From positions 1-64,000 of the forward strand of contig CAVRHH010000012.1 of assembly GCA_963720945.1 (NCBI GenBank): a DNA stretch of 64,000 nt, written 5' to 3'. Under the pieces are notes generated by a model. That model did not search any database and was not told the DNA's origin. It saw only the letters and a program-made list of their open reading frames with translations. A program made the position numbers and the translations under genes. This DNA is from Bog-532 sp963720945 (lineage in GTDB: Bacteria > Actinomycetota > Actinomycetes > Streptosporangiales > Streptosporangiaceae). This document shows, piece by piece, positions 43,726 through 52,675 of the stretch. How positions within the stretch are numbered: the stretch's first letter is position 1; each line of letters opens with the position of its first letter.

Positions 43726-44694
43726 TCAGGCGTTGTCGCTGAGAGCGTCGAGGAGCTCGTCCGCCGCTGAGTAGGGGTCAGTCTGGCCGTCCGCCACCCG
43801 GCCGGCCAGCGGGCCGAGGGCGCTGTCGCCGGGCAGGCGGCTCATCCGGCCGCGCAGCGCGCCCAGGGCGAGGGCCGTCACCTCCTCGCGGGCCCGCGCG
43901 ATCCGCCGGCGGTCCCGCTCGCCGGAGCTGCCCAGCCATGACCAGTGCGCGTCGAGCTTGCCGACCAGCTCGGCTATCCCCTCGCCGGTGGTGGCGATGG
44001 TCGTGACGATCGGCGGTTTCCAGTCATCCGGGCCGCGCTCGGCCAGCGCGATCATGCTCCGCAGGTCCCGGATGGTCTCCTGGGCCTGGGGCCGGTCCGC
44101 CTTGTTGACCACGAAAACGTCGGCGATCTCCAGGATGCCCGCCTTCGCCGCCTGGATGGAGTCCCCCATCCCCGGCACGACCAGGACGGCGACGGAATCG
44201 GCCATGGCGGCAATCTCCACCTCGACCTGCCCGACACCCACCGTCTCGATCAGGATCACATCGAACCGCGCGGCGTCGAGCGCCCGGACCACCTGGGGCG
44301 TCGCGGCAGCCAGGCCGCCCAGGTGCCCCCGGCTGGCCATGGACCGGATGAACACGTCGCGGTCGGTGGCGTGATCCTGCATCCGGATACGGTCGCCGAG
44401 CAGCGCCCCGCCGGTGAAAGGTGAGGTGGGGTCGATGGCCAGCACGCCCACCCGCAGCCCCTGGCGGCGGTACGCGGTGACGAGCGCGCTGGTCACCGTC
44501 GACTTCCCGGCCCCGGGCGAGCCCGTCAGGCCGATCACGCGCGCGTGGCCGGCCAGCGGCGCGAGTTCCTTCATCACCGAACGGAGCCGCGGGGAGCCGT
44601 CCTCGATCAGCGAGACCAGCCGTGCCAGGGCCCGCGGATCTCCCTTGTGCGCCCGCGCGACCAGTTCGGGGGCGTCGCTGCCTGAGATGGTCAC
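43726..44694 (-). CDS. meaB: Methylmalonyl-CoA mutase GTPase chaperone MeaB
   Basis: A 322-aa G3E GTPase that loads and protects adenosylcobalamin in methylmalonyl-CoA mutase. P-loop GSPGAGKS at residues 58-65, then LAIDPTSPFTGGALLGDRIR, DHATDRDVFIRSMASRGHLG, ILIETVGVGQVEVEIAAMAD and VVNKADRPQAQETIRDLR. GTG 44694 is chosen; upstream codons would overlap the thiolase gene. It follows thiolase by ten bases, consistent with one operon for short-chain acyl-CoA metabolism. Confidence 0.94.
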   Translation of the reverse strand: MTISGSDAPELVARAHKGDPRALARLVSLIEDGSPRLRSVMKELAPLAGHARVIGLTGSPGAGKSTVTSALVTAYRRQGLRVGVLAIDPTSPFTGGALLGDRIRMQDHATDRDVFIRSMASRGHLGGLAAATPQVVRALDAARFDVILIETVGVGQVEVEIAAMADSVAVLVVPGMGDSIQAAKAGILEIADVFVVNKADRPQAQETIRDLRSMIALAERGPDDWKPPIVTTIATTGEGIAELVGKLDAHWSWLGSSGERDRRRIARAREEVTALALGALRGRMSRLPGDSALGPLAGRVADGQTDPYSAADELLDALSDNA

Positions 44695-44704
44695 GCGGCT
44701 GACA

Positions 44705-45937
44705 TTACGCGGCCGGGGCCGGAACGCGGAGGATGAGCGCCTCACCCTGGCCGCCGCCACCGCACAGCCCGGCGGCCCCGAGGCCGCCGCCGCTGCGGGT
44801 CAGCTCGTGCATCAGGTGCAGGGCGATCCGGGCCCCGGACGCCCCGATCGGGTGGCCGAGCGCGATCGCCCCGCCGTTGATGTTGACCCGCTCCGGCCCG
44901 ACCCCGAGGTCGCGCATGGACTGGATGGCGACCGCCGCGAACGCCTCGTTGATCTCGATGAGATCCAGGTCCGCCACGGTGAGGCCGCCCTTGGCCAGAG
45001 CCCGGCGGATCGCGTTAGAGGGCTGGCTGTGCAGCGAGTTGTCCGGGCCGGCCACCGTGGCACTGGGGCCGATCCCGGCCAGCACCGGTACGCGCAGGGC
45101 CTCGGCGGCCTCGCGGGCCATGACGACCACGGCGCACGCCCCGTCGGAGATCTGTGAGGCCGTCCCGGCGGTGATCGTGCCGTCCGGGGTGAATGCCGGG
45201 CGCAGCCGGCCCAGTGACTCCTCGGTGGTGTCGGGGCGCACGCCCTCGTCTTCGTCGAAGATCAGCGGCTCCGCGCCGCGGCGCTGCACCTCGACCCCGA
45301 CGATCTCCTCGGCGAGCAGGCCGTTCTTGATCGCGGCGGCGGCGCGCTGGTGGGAAAGGGCGGCGAACGCGTCCTGTTCCGCCCGCGTGATGCCGAGCCT
45401 GCCGCCGTGCCATTCGGTCGACTCTCCCATGGACACGTGGTCGAACGGGTCGGTCAGGCCGTCCACGGCCATCGAGTCGAGCAGCTCGACCGGGCCGAAC
45501 TTGTATCCGCCACGCGACTTCGGCAGCAGGTGCGGCGCCTGCGTCATGGACTCCATGCCGCCGGCGACAACGATGTCGAACTCGCCCAGCCGGATGAGCT
45601 GGGACGCCTGCGCGATCGCGTTCAGGCCGGACAGGCAGACCTTGTTGACGGTCAGTGCCGGCACCGTCATCGGGATACCCGCGGCCACGGCCGCCTGGCG
45701 GGCCGCAATCTGGCCCGCGCCCGCCTGCAGCACCTGGCCCATGATCACGTAACCGACCTGATCGCCGCTGATCCCCGCGCGCTCCAGCGCCGCCTTGATC
45801 GCGATGCCGCCGAGCTCCGCGCCGGAGAACCCGGCAAGCGAGCCGAGCAGCCGGCCGATCGCCGTCCTGGCGCCGCCGACGATGACGGCCTCGCGGCCCC
45901 CGGGGGCTGCTGGGTTGCTGGCCAGGGCCTCGCTCAT
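44705..45937 (-). CDS. Acetyl-CoA C-acetyltransferase (thiolase)
   Basis: A 410-aa thiolase: catalytic C101 in VNKVCLSGLNAIAQASQLI, then GGMESMTQAPHLL, INEAFAAVAIQSMRDLGV, the active-site His in GHPIGASGARIALHLMHEL and a second Cys in AGLCGGGGQGEALIL. It condenses or cleaves acetoacetyl-CoA. ATG 45937 (MSEALASNPAAPGG) is preferred. It heads an operon with meaB and the DNA methyltransferase, and is divergent from the epimerase gene, the same order as in Streptomyces. Confidence 0.93.
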   Translation of the reverse strand: MSEALASNPAAPGGREAVIVGGARTAIGRLLGSLAGFSGAELGGIAIKAALERAGISGDQVGYVIMGQVLQAGAGQIAARQAAVAAGIPMTVPALTVNKVCLSGLNAIAQASQLIRLGEFDIVVAGGMESMTQAPHLLPKSRGGYKFGPVELLDSMAVDGLTDPFDHVSMGESTEWHGGRLGITRAEQDAFAALSHQRAAAAIKNGLLAEEIVGVEVQRRGAEPLIFDEDEGVRPDTTEESLGRLRPAFTPDGTITAGTASQISDGACAVVVMAREAAEALRVPVLAGIGPSATVAGPDNSLHSQPSNAIRRALAKGGLTVADLDLIEINEAFAAVAIQSMRDLGVGPERVNINGGAIALGHPIGASGARIALHLMHELTRSGGGLGAAGLCGGGGQGEALILRVPAPAA

Positions 45938-46186
45938 GCCGGACACCTCCACTCGCCGTGCCCTCCTGCCTGCCCGGACACGGTTCTCTTGCCACGATAC
46001 CCAGCGGCCGGCCCGGCCATCCGCCGCCGCCCTGTGGCCTACGTCTCCCCGTCCCTGACGCGACCCCGCCTAGCGGAACGTGCGCGGTTTCTGTTGTCAT
46101 CACACCAGGGACTGCACCGGGCCGGCTGGGTGCCGCTTCCTGGCGGCGGGCGCGCGCAGGCGGAAACGTGAAGGCAGAGGTGGACC

Positions 46187-46741
46187 GTGCTGACTCATAT
46201 CGATCACGTCGGGATCGCGTGCCGCGACCTGGAGGAGAAGATCAGCTTCTACTGCGCCACGTTCGGGCTCACGGTGGCGTCCCGCGAGGTAAACGAGGAA
46301 CAGGGCGTCCGCGAGGCGATGCTGCTGGTCGCGACGGCTGTTCCGGAGGCGGTGGGCGTGCCCGATCTGCGCGCTACCGAGGCGGCAGCGGGCTCGCCCG
46401 GCACCGATCTGCGCGCTCCGGCCGGGGCGGCAGCGGGCTCGCCAGGGGCCGGCGTCCTGCCCCTGCTGGCCTCCTATATCCAGCTGCTGGAGCCGCTGCG
46501 GCCGGACTCGCCAGTCGGGAAGTTCCTTGAGCGGCGCGGCGAGGGCATTCACCACGTCGGGTACGGCGTGACCGACGTCCGCGCCGCGCTCGCGGCGATC
46601 GGCGCGGGCGGGGTGCGGCTGATCGACGAGCGCCCCCGGCACGGCTCGATGGGCGCGTCGATCGCGTTCCTCCATCCGGCGGACGTCGGGGGGGTCCTCA
46701 CCGAACTGGTAGAGCACCCGGAGGGGCACGCGGGGTTCTGA
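46187..46741 (+). CDS. mce: Methylmalonyl-CoA epimerase with Ala/Gly-rich insert
   Basis: A 184-aa glyoxalase-fold enzyme that interconverts (R)- and (S)-methylmalonyl-CoA. Metal ligands are H7 (HIDHVGIACRDL), Q99 (ASYIQLLEPL), a His in GIHHVGYGV and a C-terminal Glu (LTELVEHPEGH). Family length is about 140-150; the excess is a repetitive insert at residues 52-92 made of two AAAGSPGTDLRAP-like units. The insert sits in the first beta-alpha module before YIQLLEP and should form an exposed loop. GTG 46187 has GAGGTGGA upstream. Confidence 0.92.
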   Translation: MLTHIDHVGIACRDLEEKISFYCATFGLTVASREVNEEQGVREAMLLVATAVPEAVGVPDLRATEAAAGSPGTDLRAPAGAAAGSPGAGVLPLLASYIQLLEPLRPDSPVGKFLERRGEGIHHVGYGVTDVRAALAAIGAGGVRLIDERPRHGSMGASIAFLHPADVGGVLTELVEHPEGHAGF

Positions 46742-47127
46742 CATCCGGCCGCGGCGGGCAGCCCGGAGCCGCCCTTCAGGAGACGCCACCCCCACCCCAT
46801 GCGTACCATGAGGCCGCGCTGCGTGGCCATGGACCGGACTCCGAAAGTGCCCGCTATGCAGGGCAGATATACGGTCAATGTCCGTTATGATGCTAATCGA
46901 CCGGAAGCAAGGCAGTGAGTCCATAGAATCCGCCGCTGGGAAGTCCGAAGGAACCAACAACGTCCCGAAGGCGGAGTAGTCTGCCTGCTACCAGGTGAGA
47001 AAATTGCAGAAGTCCGTTACGACCGGGCGAGGTGATGGCCGCTGTGCCGGCGGCCAGCCCTGCCGGCCGGGCAGCGATAAGCTCACCTGCTCCCCGCCTG
47101 CCGTTCCGTCCAACAGGGTTAGGCCAC
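46742..47127. other. Intergenic region before the FilP-like gene
   Basis: A 386-base gap without a credible gene. It is more AT-rich around 46860-46960 (for example GGTCAATGTCCGTTATGATG), where TATGAT at 46885-46890 could be a -10 box for the downstream coiled-coil gene. No clear -35 partner is seen. Confidence 0.35.
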
Positions 47128-48504
47128 ATGCAATCCGATATTGACGCACAGCTCACGAATTTCTTTGAAGACAGCCAGCCGCGCGAGTTCGCCAAGGTGA
47201 TGCGCGGCTACGACCCCCAGCAGGTCAACGAACATCTCGCCCAGCTTGAGGGGGAGGTGCGCCAGCATAAGGATCAGGTCCAGGCGATGCACCGGGAGCT
47301 GGCCGAGGCTCACCGGCAGCTCCAGGAGCAGGAGCGACCCACCTACTCAGGCCTGGGTGCACGGATTGAGCAGCTGCTCAGGCTGGCCGAGGAACAGGCC
47401 ACCGAACTGGTCCAGGCAGCCAGGTCCGAGGCTAACGAGATCAAGGCTGCGTCGAAGGTGGACGCCGCCGAGGTGCGTGCCTCAGCCGAGAACGAAGCGG
47501 CGGAGCTGCGGGCGATTGCCAAGCGTGAGACCGACGACTTGCGCGGTGCCGCGGAGCGTGAGGCCGACTCGATCAGGACGGGCGCGCGGCGTGAGTCCGA
47601 CGAGCTCACCTCGACGACCGAGCGTGAGGTCGCCAAACTGCGGGCGACGGCGGACCACGAGATCGCCGAGAAGCGTGCCGCGGTGGAGCGCGACATTGCC
47701 AAGCTCCGGACCACCACCGAGCGGGAAGTGGCCCAGCTCAAGGCGTCCGCCAAGCGGGAACGCGACGAGATTCTCACCACATCCAAGCGCCAGGCCGACG
47801 AGATGCGCAGCCAGGCACAGCGGATCCTCGAGGAGAGCGAAGCGCAGCGGGCGCAGGCCGAGGCTGAGTTCGAGATCCAGCTTGCGGCACGGCGGGAAGA
47901 AGCGGAACGGCAGGAGGCCGAGCGCCTGTCCGCGGCCCAGGCCGCGACACAGAAGCTCGTCTCCGAGGCCGAGCAGCGCGCGTCCACGGCCGAGCAGCGG
48001 GCCGCCAAGGCGAGCGCCCAGGCCGAGCAGACCCGGCGCGACGCGGACCAGCACGCCAAGCAGCTGGTCAGCAACGCCAAGAAGAACGCGGACCAGATCG
48101 TCAGCCAGGCCAAGAGCCAGGCGGATCATCTGCTGGCCGAGACGAAGTCCGAGGCCGAGCGGGCCCGCGCCCAGGCGCAGCGCCAGGTCGACGACCTCAC
48201 GCGGCAGAAGGACAGCATCAGCAGCCACCTGGCCCAGCTGCGCCAGCTGCTCGGCGGCGGGGTTCCCGGCATGGACGAGTCGGCCGTGCGCGCCTCCCCG
48301 TCCCGCCCGGCCATCGGCGCGGAGGCCCCCCGGCCGCCGGCGCCTGCCGCCCCCGTGCAGGAGGCGCCTAAGCAGCCGGCTCCAGCGCAGCGGCCCGCCC
48401 CGGCCCCGGCCGGTCAGACGGCCCGCAGCGGTGCCCCGGCCAACGGCGCGAAGCAGCCGGCCAACGGCAAGGCACCGGACGACGAGGACTGGTGGACCGA
48501 GTAG
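47128..48504 (+). CDS. FilP/Scy-type DivIVA-like coiled-coil protein
   Basis: A 458-aa protein. The N terminus (SDIDAQLTNFFEDSQPREFA then KVMRGYDPQQVNEHLAQLEG) is a DivIVA-like domain. Residues about 95-390 are an uninterrupted coiled coil with repeated heptad and longer units (for example EREVAKLRATADHEIAEKRA), and the C-terminal 60 residues are Pro/Ala-rich. In Streptomyces proteins of this type form an intermediate-filament-like cytoskeleton at hyphal tips with DivIVA, and lie next to methylmalonyl-CoA epimerase as here. ATG 47128 starts the conserved part; the frame is open further upstream. Confidence 0.85.
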   Translation: MQSDIDAQLTNFFEDSQPREFAKVMRGYDPQQVNEHLAQLEGEVRQHKDQVQAMHRELAEAHRQLQEQERPTYSGLGARIEQLLRLAEEQATELVQAARSEANEIKAASKVDAAEVRASAENEAAELRAIAKRETDDLRGAAEREADSIRTGARRESDELTSTTEREVAKLRATADHEIAEKRAAVERDIAKLRTTTEREVAQLKASAKRERDEILTTSKRQADEMRSQAQRILEESEAQRAQAEAEFEIQLAARREEAERQEAERLSAAQAATQKLVSEAEQRASTAEQRAAKASAQAEQTRRDADQHAKQLVSNAKKNADQIVSQAKSQADHLLAETKSEAERARAQAQRQVDDLTRQKDSISSHLAQLRQLLGGGVPGMDESAVRASPSRPAIGAEAPRPPAPAAPVQEAPKQPAPAQRPAPAPAGQTARSGAPANGAKQPANGKAPDDEDWWTE

Positions 48505-48557
48505 GACGCAGGTAGCGGTGCGGCGAGCGCTGCGCACGCAGTCTCGCCGCCAGCTGG

Positions 48558-48595
48558 TGAAGGGCCAGGTCCCGGAGCGGGGACCTGGCCCTTCA
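48558..48595. terminator. Bidirectional hairpin terminator
   Basis: TGAAGGGCCAGGTCCC (48558-48573) and its perfect complement (48580-48595) form a 16-bp stem with a six-base loop. It lies between convergent genes and should stop transcription from both sides. Confidence 0.8.
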
Positions 48596-48650
48596 GCATG
48601 CACGGCCGTGGCGGGGGCTCAGGCGCGCCTGCCCCGCTGGGGGTCGCGGC

Positions 48651-48935
48651 TCAGCCGCGCCTGCCGCCCGGGTGCCGGTTCAGCCGCCGGTCCCAGCAGG
48701 CCCGGTGCCAGTGCCGCCGCAGGCCGACGCCTGCCGCCTCGGCCGGCCAGGCCACCACGTGCGCCGTGCCGGGAGGTATTTCCTGGTCACAGCCGGGACA
48801 GCGGTAGGCCTTGGCGGCAGCGGCACCCGGGATCTGGCGGACGATCCAGTCCCCGTCCGGCCACGACTCGGCACGCTCCGGACCCAGCGCCAAGGGCACT
48901 TCTGGACGCGGGCGGCGGGATTTGCGCGGGCTCAC
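48651..48935 (-). CDS. Small zinc-ribbon-like actinobacterial protein
   Basis: A 94-aa protein from GTG 48935 (SPRKSRRPRPEVPLALGPER). The core reads GDWIVRQIPGAAAAKAYRCP, then GCDQEIPPGTAHVVAWPAE and RRHWHRACWDRR. The CPGC...HxHxxC pattern should bind zinc. The family is found next to nucS in many actinobacteria in my recollection; a role with NucS is possible but unproven. It is divergent from nucS, with 70 bases between the start codons. Confidence 0.78.
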   Translation of the reverse strand: MSPRKSRRPRPEVPLALGPERAESWPDGDWIVRQIPGAAAAKAYRCPGCDQEIPPGTAHVVAWPAEAAGVGLRRHWHRACWDRRLNRHPGGRRG

Positions 48936-49005
48936 GGCAGTTACTTTATGTGTCAATCGTCGGGCTGGCGCCGCGGACGGCGGGGCCGGGCTACAGTGGC
49001 GTTCC

Positions 49006-49665
49006 GTGCGGCTCGTCATCGCGCGGTGCAGCGTCGACTACGTCGGCCGGCTGACCGCTCATCTTCCCCCGGCTCTGCGGCTGCTGATCGTCAAGGCCGA
49101 CGGCTCCGTGCTCGTGCACTCCGACGGCGGCTCCTACAAACCGCTGAACTGGATGTCGCCGCCGTGCCGGCTGGCCGAGGAACCCGGGCGCTGGACGGTG
49201 ACGAACAAAGCGGGTGAGACCCTGGCCATCACGATCGAGGAGGTCCTCAGCGACTGCTCGGCCGACCTGGGGATCGACCCCGGCCTGGTCAAGGACGGGG
49301 TCGAATCGCATCTCCAGGAGCTGCTCGCGGCGCAGGTGCACGTGCTCGGCGAAGGCTGGCGGCTGATCCGGCGCGAGTACCCGACGCCGATCGGGCCCGT
49401 CGACCTGATGTGCAAGGACGCCGACGGCACCAGCGTCGCCGTGGAGATCAAACGCCGCGGCGAAATCGACGGTGTGGAGCAGCTCACCCGGTACCTGGAC
49501 CTGCTCAACCGGGATCCGCGGCTCGCGCCGGTCCAGGGCATCTTCGCCGCGCAGGAAATCAAGCCGCAAGCGCGCGTGCTGGCCACCGACCGCGGCATCC
49601 GCTGCGTCACCCTCGACTACGAGGCGATGCGCGGCACCGACGACGACTCACTCCGCTTGTTCTGA
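49006..49665 (+). CDS. nucS: Mismatch-specific endonuclease NucS
   Basis: A 219-aa endonuclease that cuts both strands at G-T, G-G and T-T mismatches and provides non-MutS mismatch repair in actinobacteria. The N-terminal DNA-binding domain starts VRLVIARCSVDYVGRLTAHL. The catalytic D-x(n)-ExK site is D133, E147 and K149 (GPVDLM and VAVEIKRRG). The C terminus DDSLRLF is the sliding-clamp-binding peptide. GTG 49006 aligns with the family start. All key residues are present. Confidence 0.95.
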   Translation: MRLVIARCSVDYVGRLTAHLPPALRLLIVKADGSVLVHSDGGSYKPLNWMSPPCRLAEEPGRWTVTNKAGETLAITIEEVLSDCSADLGIDPGLVKDGVESHLQELLAAQVHVLGEGWRLIRREYPTPIGPVDLMCKDADGTSVAVEIKRRGEIDGVEQLTRYLDLLNRDPRLAPVQGIFAAQEIKPQARVLATDRGIRCVTLDYEAMRGTDDDSLRLF

Positions 49666-49733
49666 CTGGCCCGCAGCGGCCGGGGCTGAGCCCACCGGGC
49701 ACAGCCGCCAGGCCGGGTGCTTATATGGACCTA

Positions 49734-49820
49734 ATGCGCGCACTGATCACCAACGACGACGGGATCGACAGCGCCGGGCTTCGCACGCTCGCGCAGGTCG
49801 CCGTGGCGGCGGGGCAGCCG
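49734..49820 (+). pseudogene. SurE 5'-nucleotidase remnant (N-terminal fragment)
   Basis: ATG 49734 opens with MRALITNDDGIDSAGLRTLA, the metal-binding start of SurE (NDDG), then diverges after about 27 residues. SurE proteins are about 250-270 residues, so most of the gene is gone. It begins a run of three gene remnants. Confidence 0.75.
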
Positions 49821-49875
49821 CGCTGCGCGAATCCGGCGCCCTGGACCTGTCCACCTTGGGCTGACGGCGCCGGCC

Positions 49876-50409
49876 TCAGAACGGCGCCACTTCCCCCTCC
49901 AGCACGGCGGCGGCCTGCTCCGGGCTGACGGCGCCGTCCGCGGAGCCGACGTCCGCGGGCGCGGCGGTGAACCGGCGCAGGGCCAGGTAGCTCACCAGCA
50001 CGCCGGCCAGGGCGAGACCGATCGTCACGAACAGGCCGGCGTGGAAGCCGTCGATGAACGCGGGCACGGCACCGGTTCCGTGCTGCAGCGCGGCCCCCTG
50101 CCGGGACCGGAGCACGGCGCCGATCACGGTGATGCCGAGCAGCCCGGCGACCTCACGTGAGGCATTGAGCAGCGCGGAGGCGATCCCCGAGCGATCCGGC
50201 GGCATCGCGTGCAGGATCGCGTTGGTCAGCGGCACGTTCATCAGGCCCGCGCCCGCGCCGAAGACGAGGAAGCCGGGCATCAGGTCCGCGAACGTGGCCC
50301 CCTGGCCGAGCCGGCTGATCAGCGTCAGGCCGGCCGCCATAAGCAGCATGCCGCCCGCCACCGTGCGGTGCGTGCCGGCGCGGGCCGTCACCGGTCCGGC
50401 CAGGCCGGG
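49876..50409 (-). pseudogene. MFS transporter remnant (C-terminal half)
   Basis: About 175 residues with five hydrophobic helices match the last third of a DHA2-type drug:H+ antiporter: GGMLLMAAGLTLISRLGQG, PGFLVFGAGAGLMNVPLTNA, SGIASALLNASREVAGLLGI and HAGLFVTIGLALAGVLVSYL. A stop (TAG at 50410-50412, shared with the next gene) lies just upstream in frame, so the N-terminal nine helices are missing. Not functional. Confidence 0.75.
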
Positions 50410-51570
50410 CTAATCGCCGTGGTTACGCAGCACGCGGGCGTTGACGGCGCTCGCAGCGGGGGCCAGCTCGGGGAGCTCTACGACGGTGATGCCCGCGGCG
50501 CGGAGCTGCTCGGCGCCGCGGCCCTCGGTGAAGATAGGCGGCTCGTCCCAGGCGAAGACGACCCGGGGAATGCCCGCCGCCAGGACGTGCTGAACGCAGG
50601 TCACCGGGCGGGACGCCCGGGCACCGCAAGGCACCAGCGAGGTGTAGATCGTCGCCCCCGTTAGCCGCGGGTCGTCGCCGGCCTTGCGCAGCGCGACCTC
50701 CTCGGCGTGGTCCTTCGGCTCCTGCTCGCGGGAGAAGCCGGTCGCGATGATCTCCCCGTCCGCGGCGACGATAAGGGCCCCGACCGCGAACGCGGTGTCC
50801 GAGGGCGGGCACTGCCGGGACAGCTCGATCGCGGCACGCAGGAAACGCGCGTCCGCCCCGCCCGGGCCGAGCAGGTAGCGCATCGCCACCACACCGCCGA
50901 GCCGCTGCACGCCGGCCAGCGTCATCGGATGCCGGCTGTCCGCCGGGTAAGCGCCTGGCAGCGCGAACGGCGGCGCGGCCGTCTCCCCCACGAAGAACGG
51001 CGCCACGGCCAGGTACAGCTCATCGGCCAGAGCGGCCGTCAGGAACTCCCGGATCAGGACCGAGCCACCTTCGACGAGGACTCGCGTCATGTCCCGTTCG
51101 GTCAAATCCGCGAGGATGAACGGCAGGGACAGCGGGTCACCGGCGTCGATGACATCGGCCCGGTCCCCCAGCCTCGCGGCGCTGGCCGGGACCGCGGGGC
51201 TGGCGCAGTAGACGAGCCGCCGCCCGCCCGCGCCCCCGGGGCCGGCCGCCGGCTCCGGGTCCGGGTCCGCGAAGAAGTGCGCCGACGGGCTGAGCTCGCC
51301 GCTGGCGGTCACCGTGACCCGCGCCGGGTGCGCCGGCAGGCCCGCCGCTACCCGGGCCGCCCGCCGCCGTGGCGAGCGGATGAGCAGCCGAGGGTTATCC
51401 CGCCGCACCGTGTTCGCGCCCACCAGGATGGCGTCGGCGCTGGCGCGCAGCTCGTCGACCCGGTCCAGGTCGTCCGGCCCGGACAGCAGCAGCCGCACGG
51501 GGCTGGTGTCGTCGATCCGGCCGTCCGCCGACATGGCGCAGCTGATCAGCACGTACGGGCGAGTCGGCAA
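50410..51570 (-). CDS. RibD-like reductase-deaminase with swapped domain order
   Basis: A 386-aa fusion. Residues 1-230 are a RibD_C/dihydrofolate-reductase-like domain (PYVLISCAMSADGRIDD, ILVGANTVRRDNPRL, VLVEGGSVLIREFLTAAL). Residues about 235-370 are a cytidine-deaminase-fold domain with zinc motif H-A-E (PKDHAEEVALRKAG) and PCGARASRPVTC. Standard RibD has the deaminase first; here the order is reversed. It would act on the riboflavin precursor or a related pyrimidine. Isolation from other rib genes hints at secondary metabolism. Confidence 0.83.
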   Translation of the reverse strand: MPTRPYVLISCAMSADGRIDDTSPVRLLLSGPDDLDRVDELRASADAILVGANTVRRDNPRLLIRSPRRRAARVAAGLPAHPARVTVTASGELSPSAHFFADPDPEPAAGPGGAGGRRLVYCASPAVPASAARLGDRADVIDAGDPLSLPFILADLTERDMTRVLVEGGSVLIREFLTAALADELYLAVAPFFVGETAAPPFALPGAYPADSRHPMTLAGVQRLGGVVAMRYLLGPGGADARFLRAAIELSRQCPPSDTAFAVGALIVAADGEIIATGFSREQEPKDHAEEVALRKAGDDPRLTGATIYTSLVPCGARASRPVTCVQHVLAAGIPRVVFAWDEPPIFTEGRGAEQLRAAGITVVELPELAPAASAVNARVLRNHGD

Positions 51571-51749
51571 CGGTGGCTCCGGGGTCAGGCCCAGATCTTG
51601 CTACTGGGCGGTAGCTTCGGCGGGTGCGCCAGTGATTTACTTAACACCTCGGCGCACACGCGTGCAGCCAGCGGGCGAGGATGGCGGTGGCCATGACAGC
51701 ATCCCAGGCTCAGGAGCCGGCCCAGCCGCACCCGCGGCCGGGCCGCACC

Positions 51750-51960
51750 GGGTGCTGCCCGGCATCGCGGCGCTGAACCAGGCCGCGGCGGTGGAATACC
51801 AGCCGCTCGGCGTCATCGGCGTCGTCGGGCCGTCGAACGCCGACCAGACCTGCGTCGGCATCGAGCGGGTGTACGTGGCCGACCTGGTGTACGAGACGTT
51901 CCTGGCCAAGCTGGCCAACCGGGTCTCACGGCTGCGGCCGGGCAGTGACGACGGCGCGGC
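51750..51960 (+). pseudogene. Aldehyde dehydrogenase remnant with internal deletion
   Basis: The frame shows EYQPLGVIGVVGPSN, the region around the catalytic Asn of aldehyde dehydrogenases, running straight into ADQTCVGIERVYV, normally the catalytic-Cys region over 100 residues later, and then VYETFLAKLANRVSRLRPG. The segment between is deleted, as are both ends of the usual 450-500-aa enzyme. The rest of 51571-52359 holds no recognisable gene. Confidence 0.72.
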
Positions 51961-52359
51961 CGGCGCGGCCGGTCCTGAGCGCCGCGGCGTTCCGCCCGGC
52001 GCGGGTTGGCGCCCGGGCCCGAGTTGCCGCCGGGCCTGGATTGGCAGGGGGCCTGGATGGGTGCCGGGGACGGGGCGGGGTGGCTCCCGGCCAGCAGCTG
52101 CCGACCGGGAGCGCTCCCCAGGCGGGGTCCGATGAGCCCCCGAGATTCATCGGCCCCCGGATAGCGGCGGCCTCGTCGTCGCCGATTAACGGCCGGAGCC
52201 AGCCGCCCAAGGGCTATGACCGAAAATCACTCCCTGTCTCGGAAGTTTTCATCGATGTCATTTTCTAACCCTCTGTGATCAGAGAATGCCACACCGTCAA
52301 CCGAATGTGAATCCCCGCAGGTCAGTTTGATGATCACTTTTTGATACCGGAGGTAACGC

Positions 52360-52416
52360 ATGGTGTCCAATGCGCCTGCGTGCCCGGCCGTGTGGCCGCT
52401 GAAACCGGGGCATTAA
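52360..52416 (+). CDS. 18-aa peptide ORF with strong RBS
   Basis: GGAGGT (52349-52354) lies five bases before ATG 52360. The peptide is MVSNAPACPAVWPLKPGH. The region just upstream is AT-rich and carries the palindrome CTCTGTGATCAGAG (about 52272-52285) and a second TGATCAC (52331-52337), so a regulated promoter is plausible. It may be a leader peptide for the downstream pduO gene or a bioactive peptide; it is too short to assign. Confidence 0.35.
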   Translation: MVSNAPACPAVWPLKPGH

Positions 52417-52479
52417 GGCCGATATGGCCAGCGGTCAGCCAGGGTGCGTCCGGGGCCTTCGGGAGCCTTCGGCGTCCCC

Positions 52480-52675
52480 CGGGGGCCTGCGGCGTTCCCG
52501 GGGGCCTGCGGGGCCATCGGGCGTCCTGCGGGGCCTGCGGGGCCTTTCGGGGCCTTTCGGGCGTCCTGCGGGGCCTGCGGGGCCTTTCGGGCGTCCTGCG
52601 GGGCCTGCGGGGCCTTTCGGGGCCTTTCGGGCGTCCTGCGGGGCCTGCGGGGCCTTCGCGGGCCTTCGGGGTGTC
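52480..52675 (+). repeat. Tandem GC-rich repeats upstream of pduO
   Basis: Units such as GGCCTTTCGGGCGTCCTGCG followed by GGGCCTGCGG recur at least four times, with an extra GGCCTTTCGG in some copies, giving a 30-40-bp period. The repeats lie between the 18-aa ORF and pduO. They encode no protein of recognisable type in any frame. They could form hairpins in the pduO 5' leader or simply be slippage-expanded DNA. Confidence 0.7.

Noticed and set aside
46100..46960. 286-aa minus-strand frame over the epimerase
   Set aside because: Shadow of mce, whose metal ligands and neighbours confirm the plus strand.
52360..52416. RiPP precursor peptide
   Set aside because: No modifying enzyme (P450, radical SAM, YcaO, LanB-type) is encoded nearby, so only a generic peptide ORF is claimed.
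52480..52675. CRISPR array upstream of pduO
   Set aside because: Repeats are contiguous, variable in length and low in complexity, with no spacers and no cas genes.
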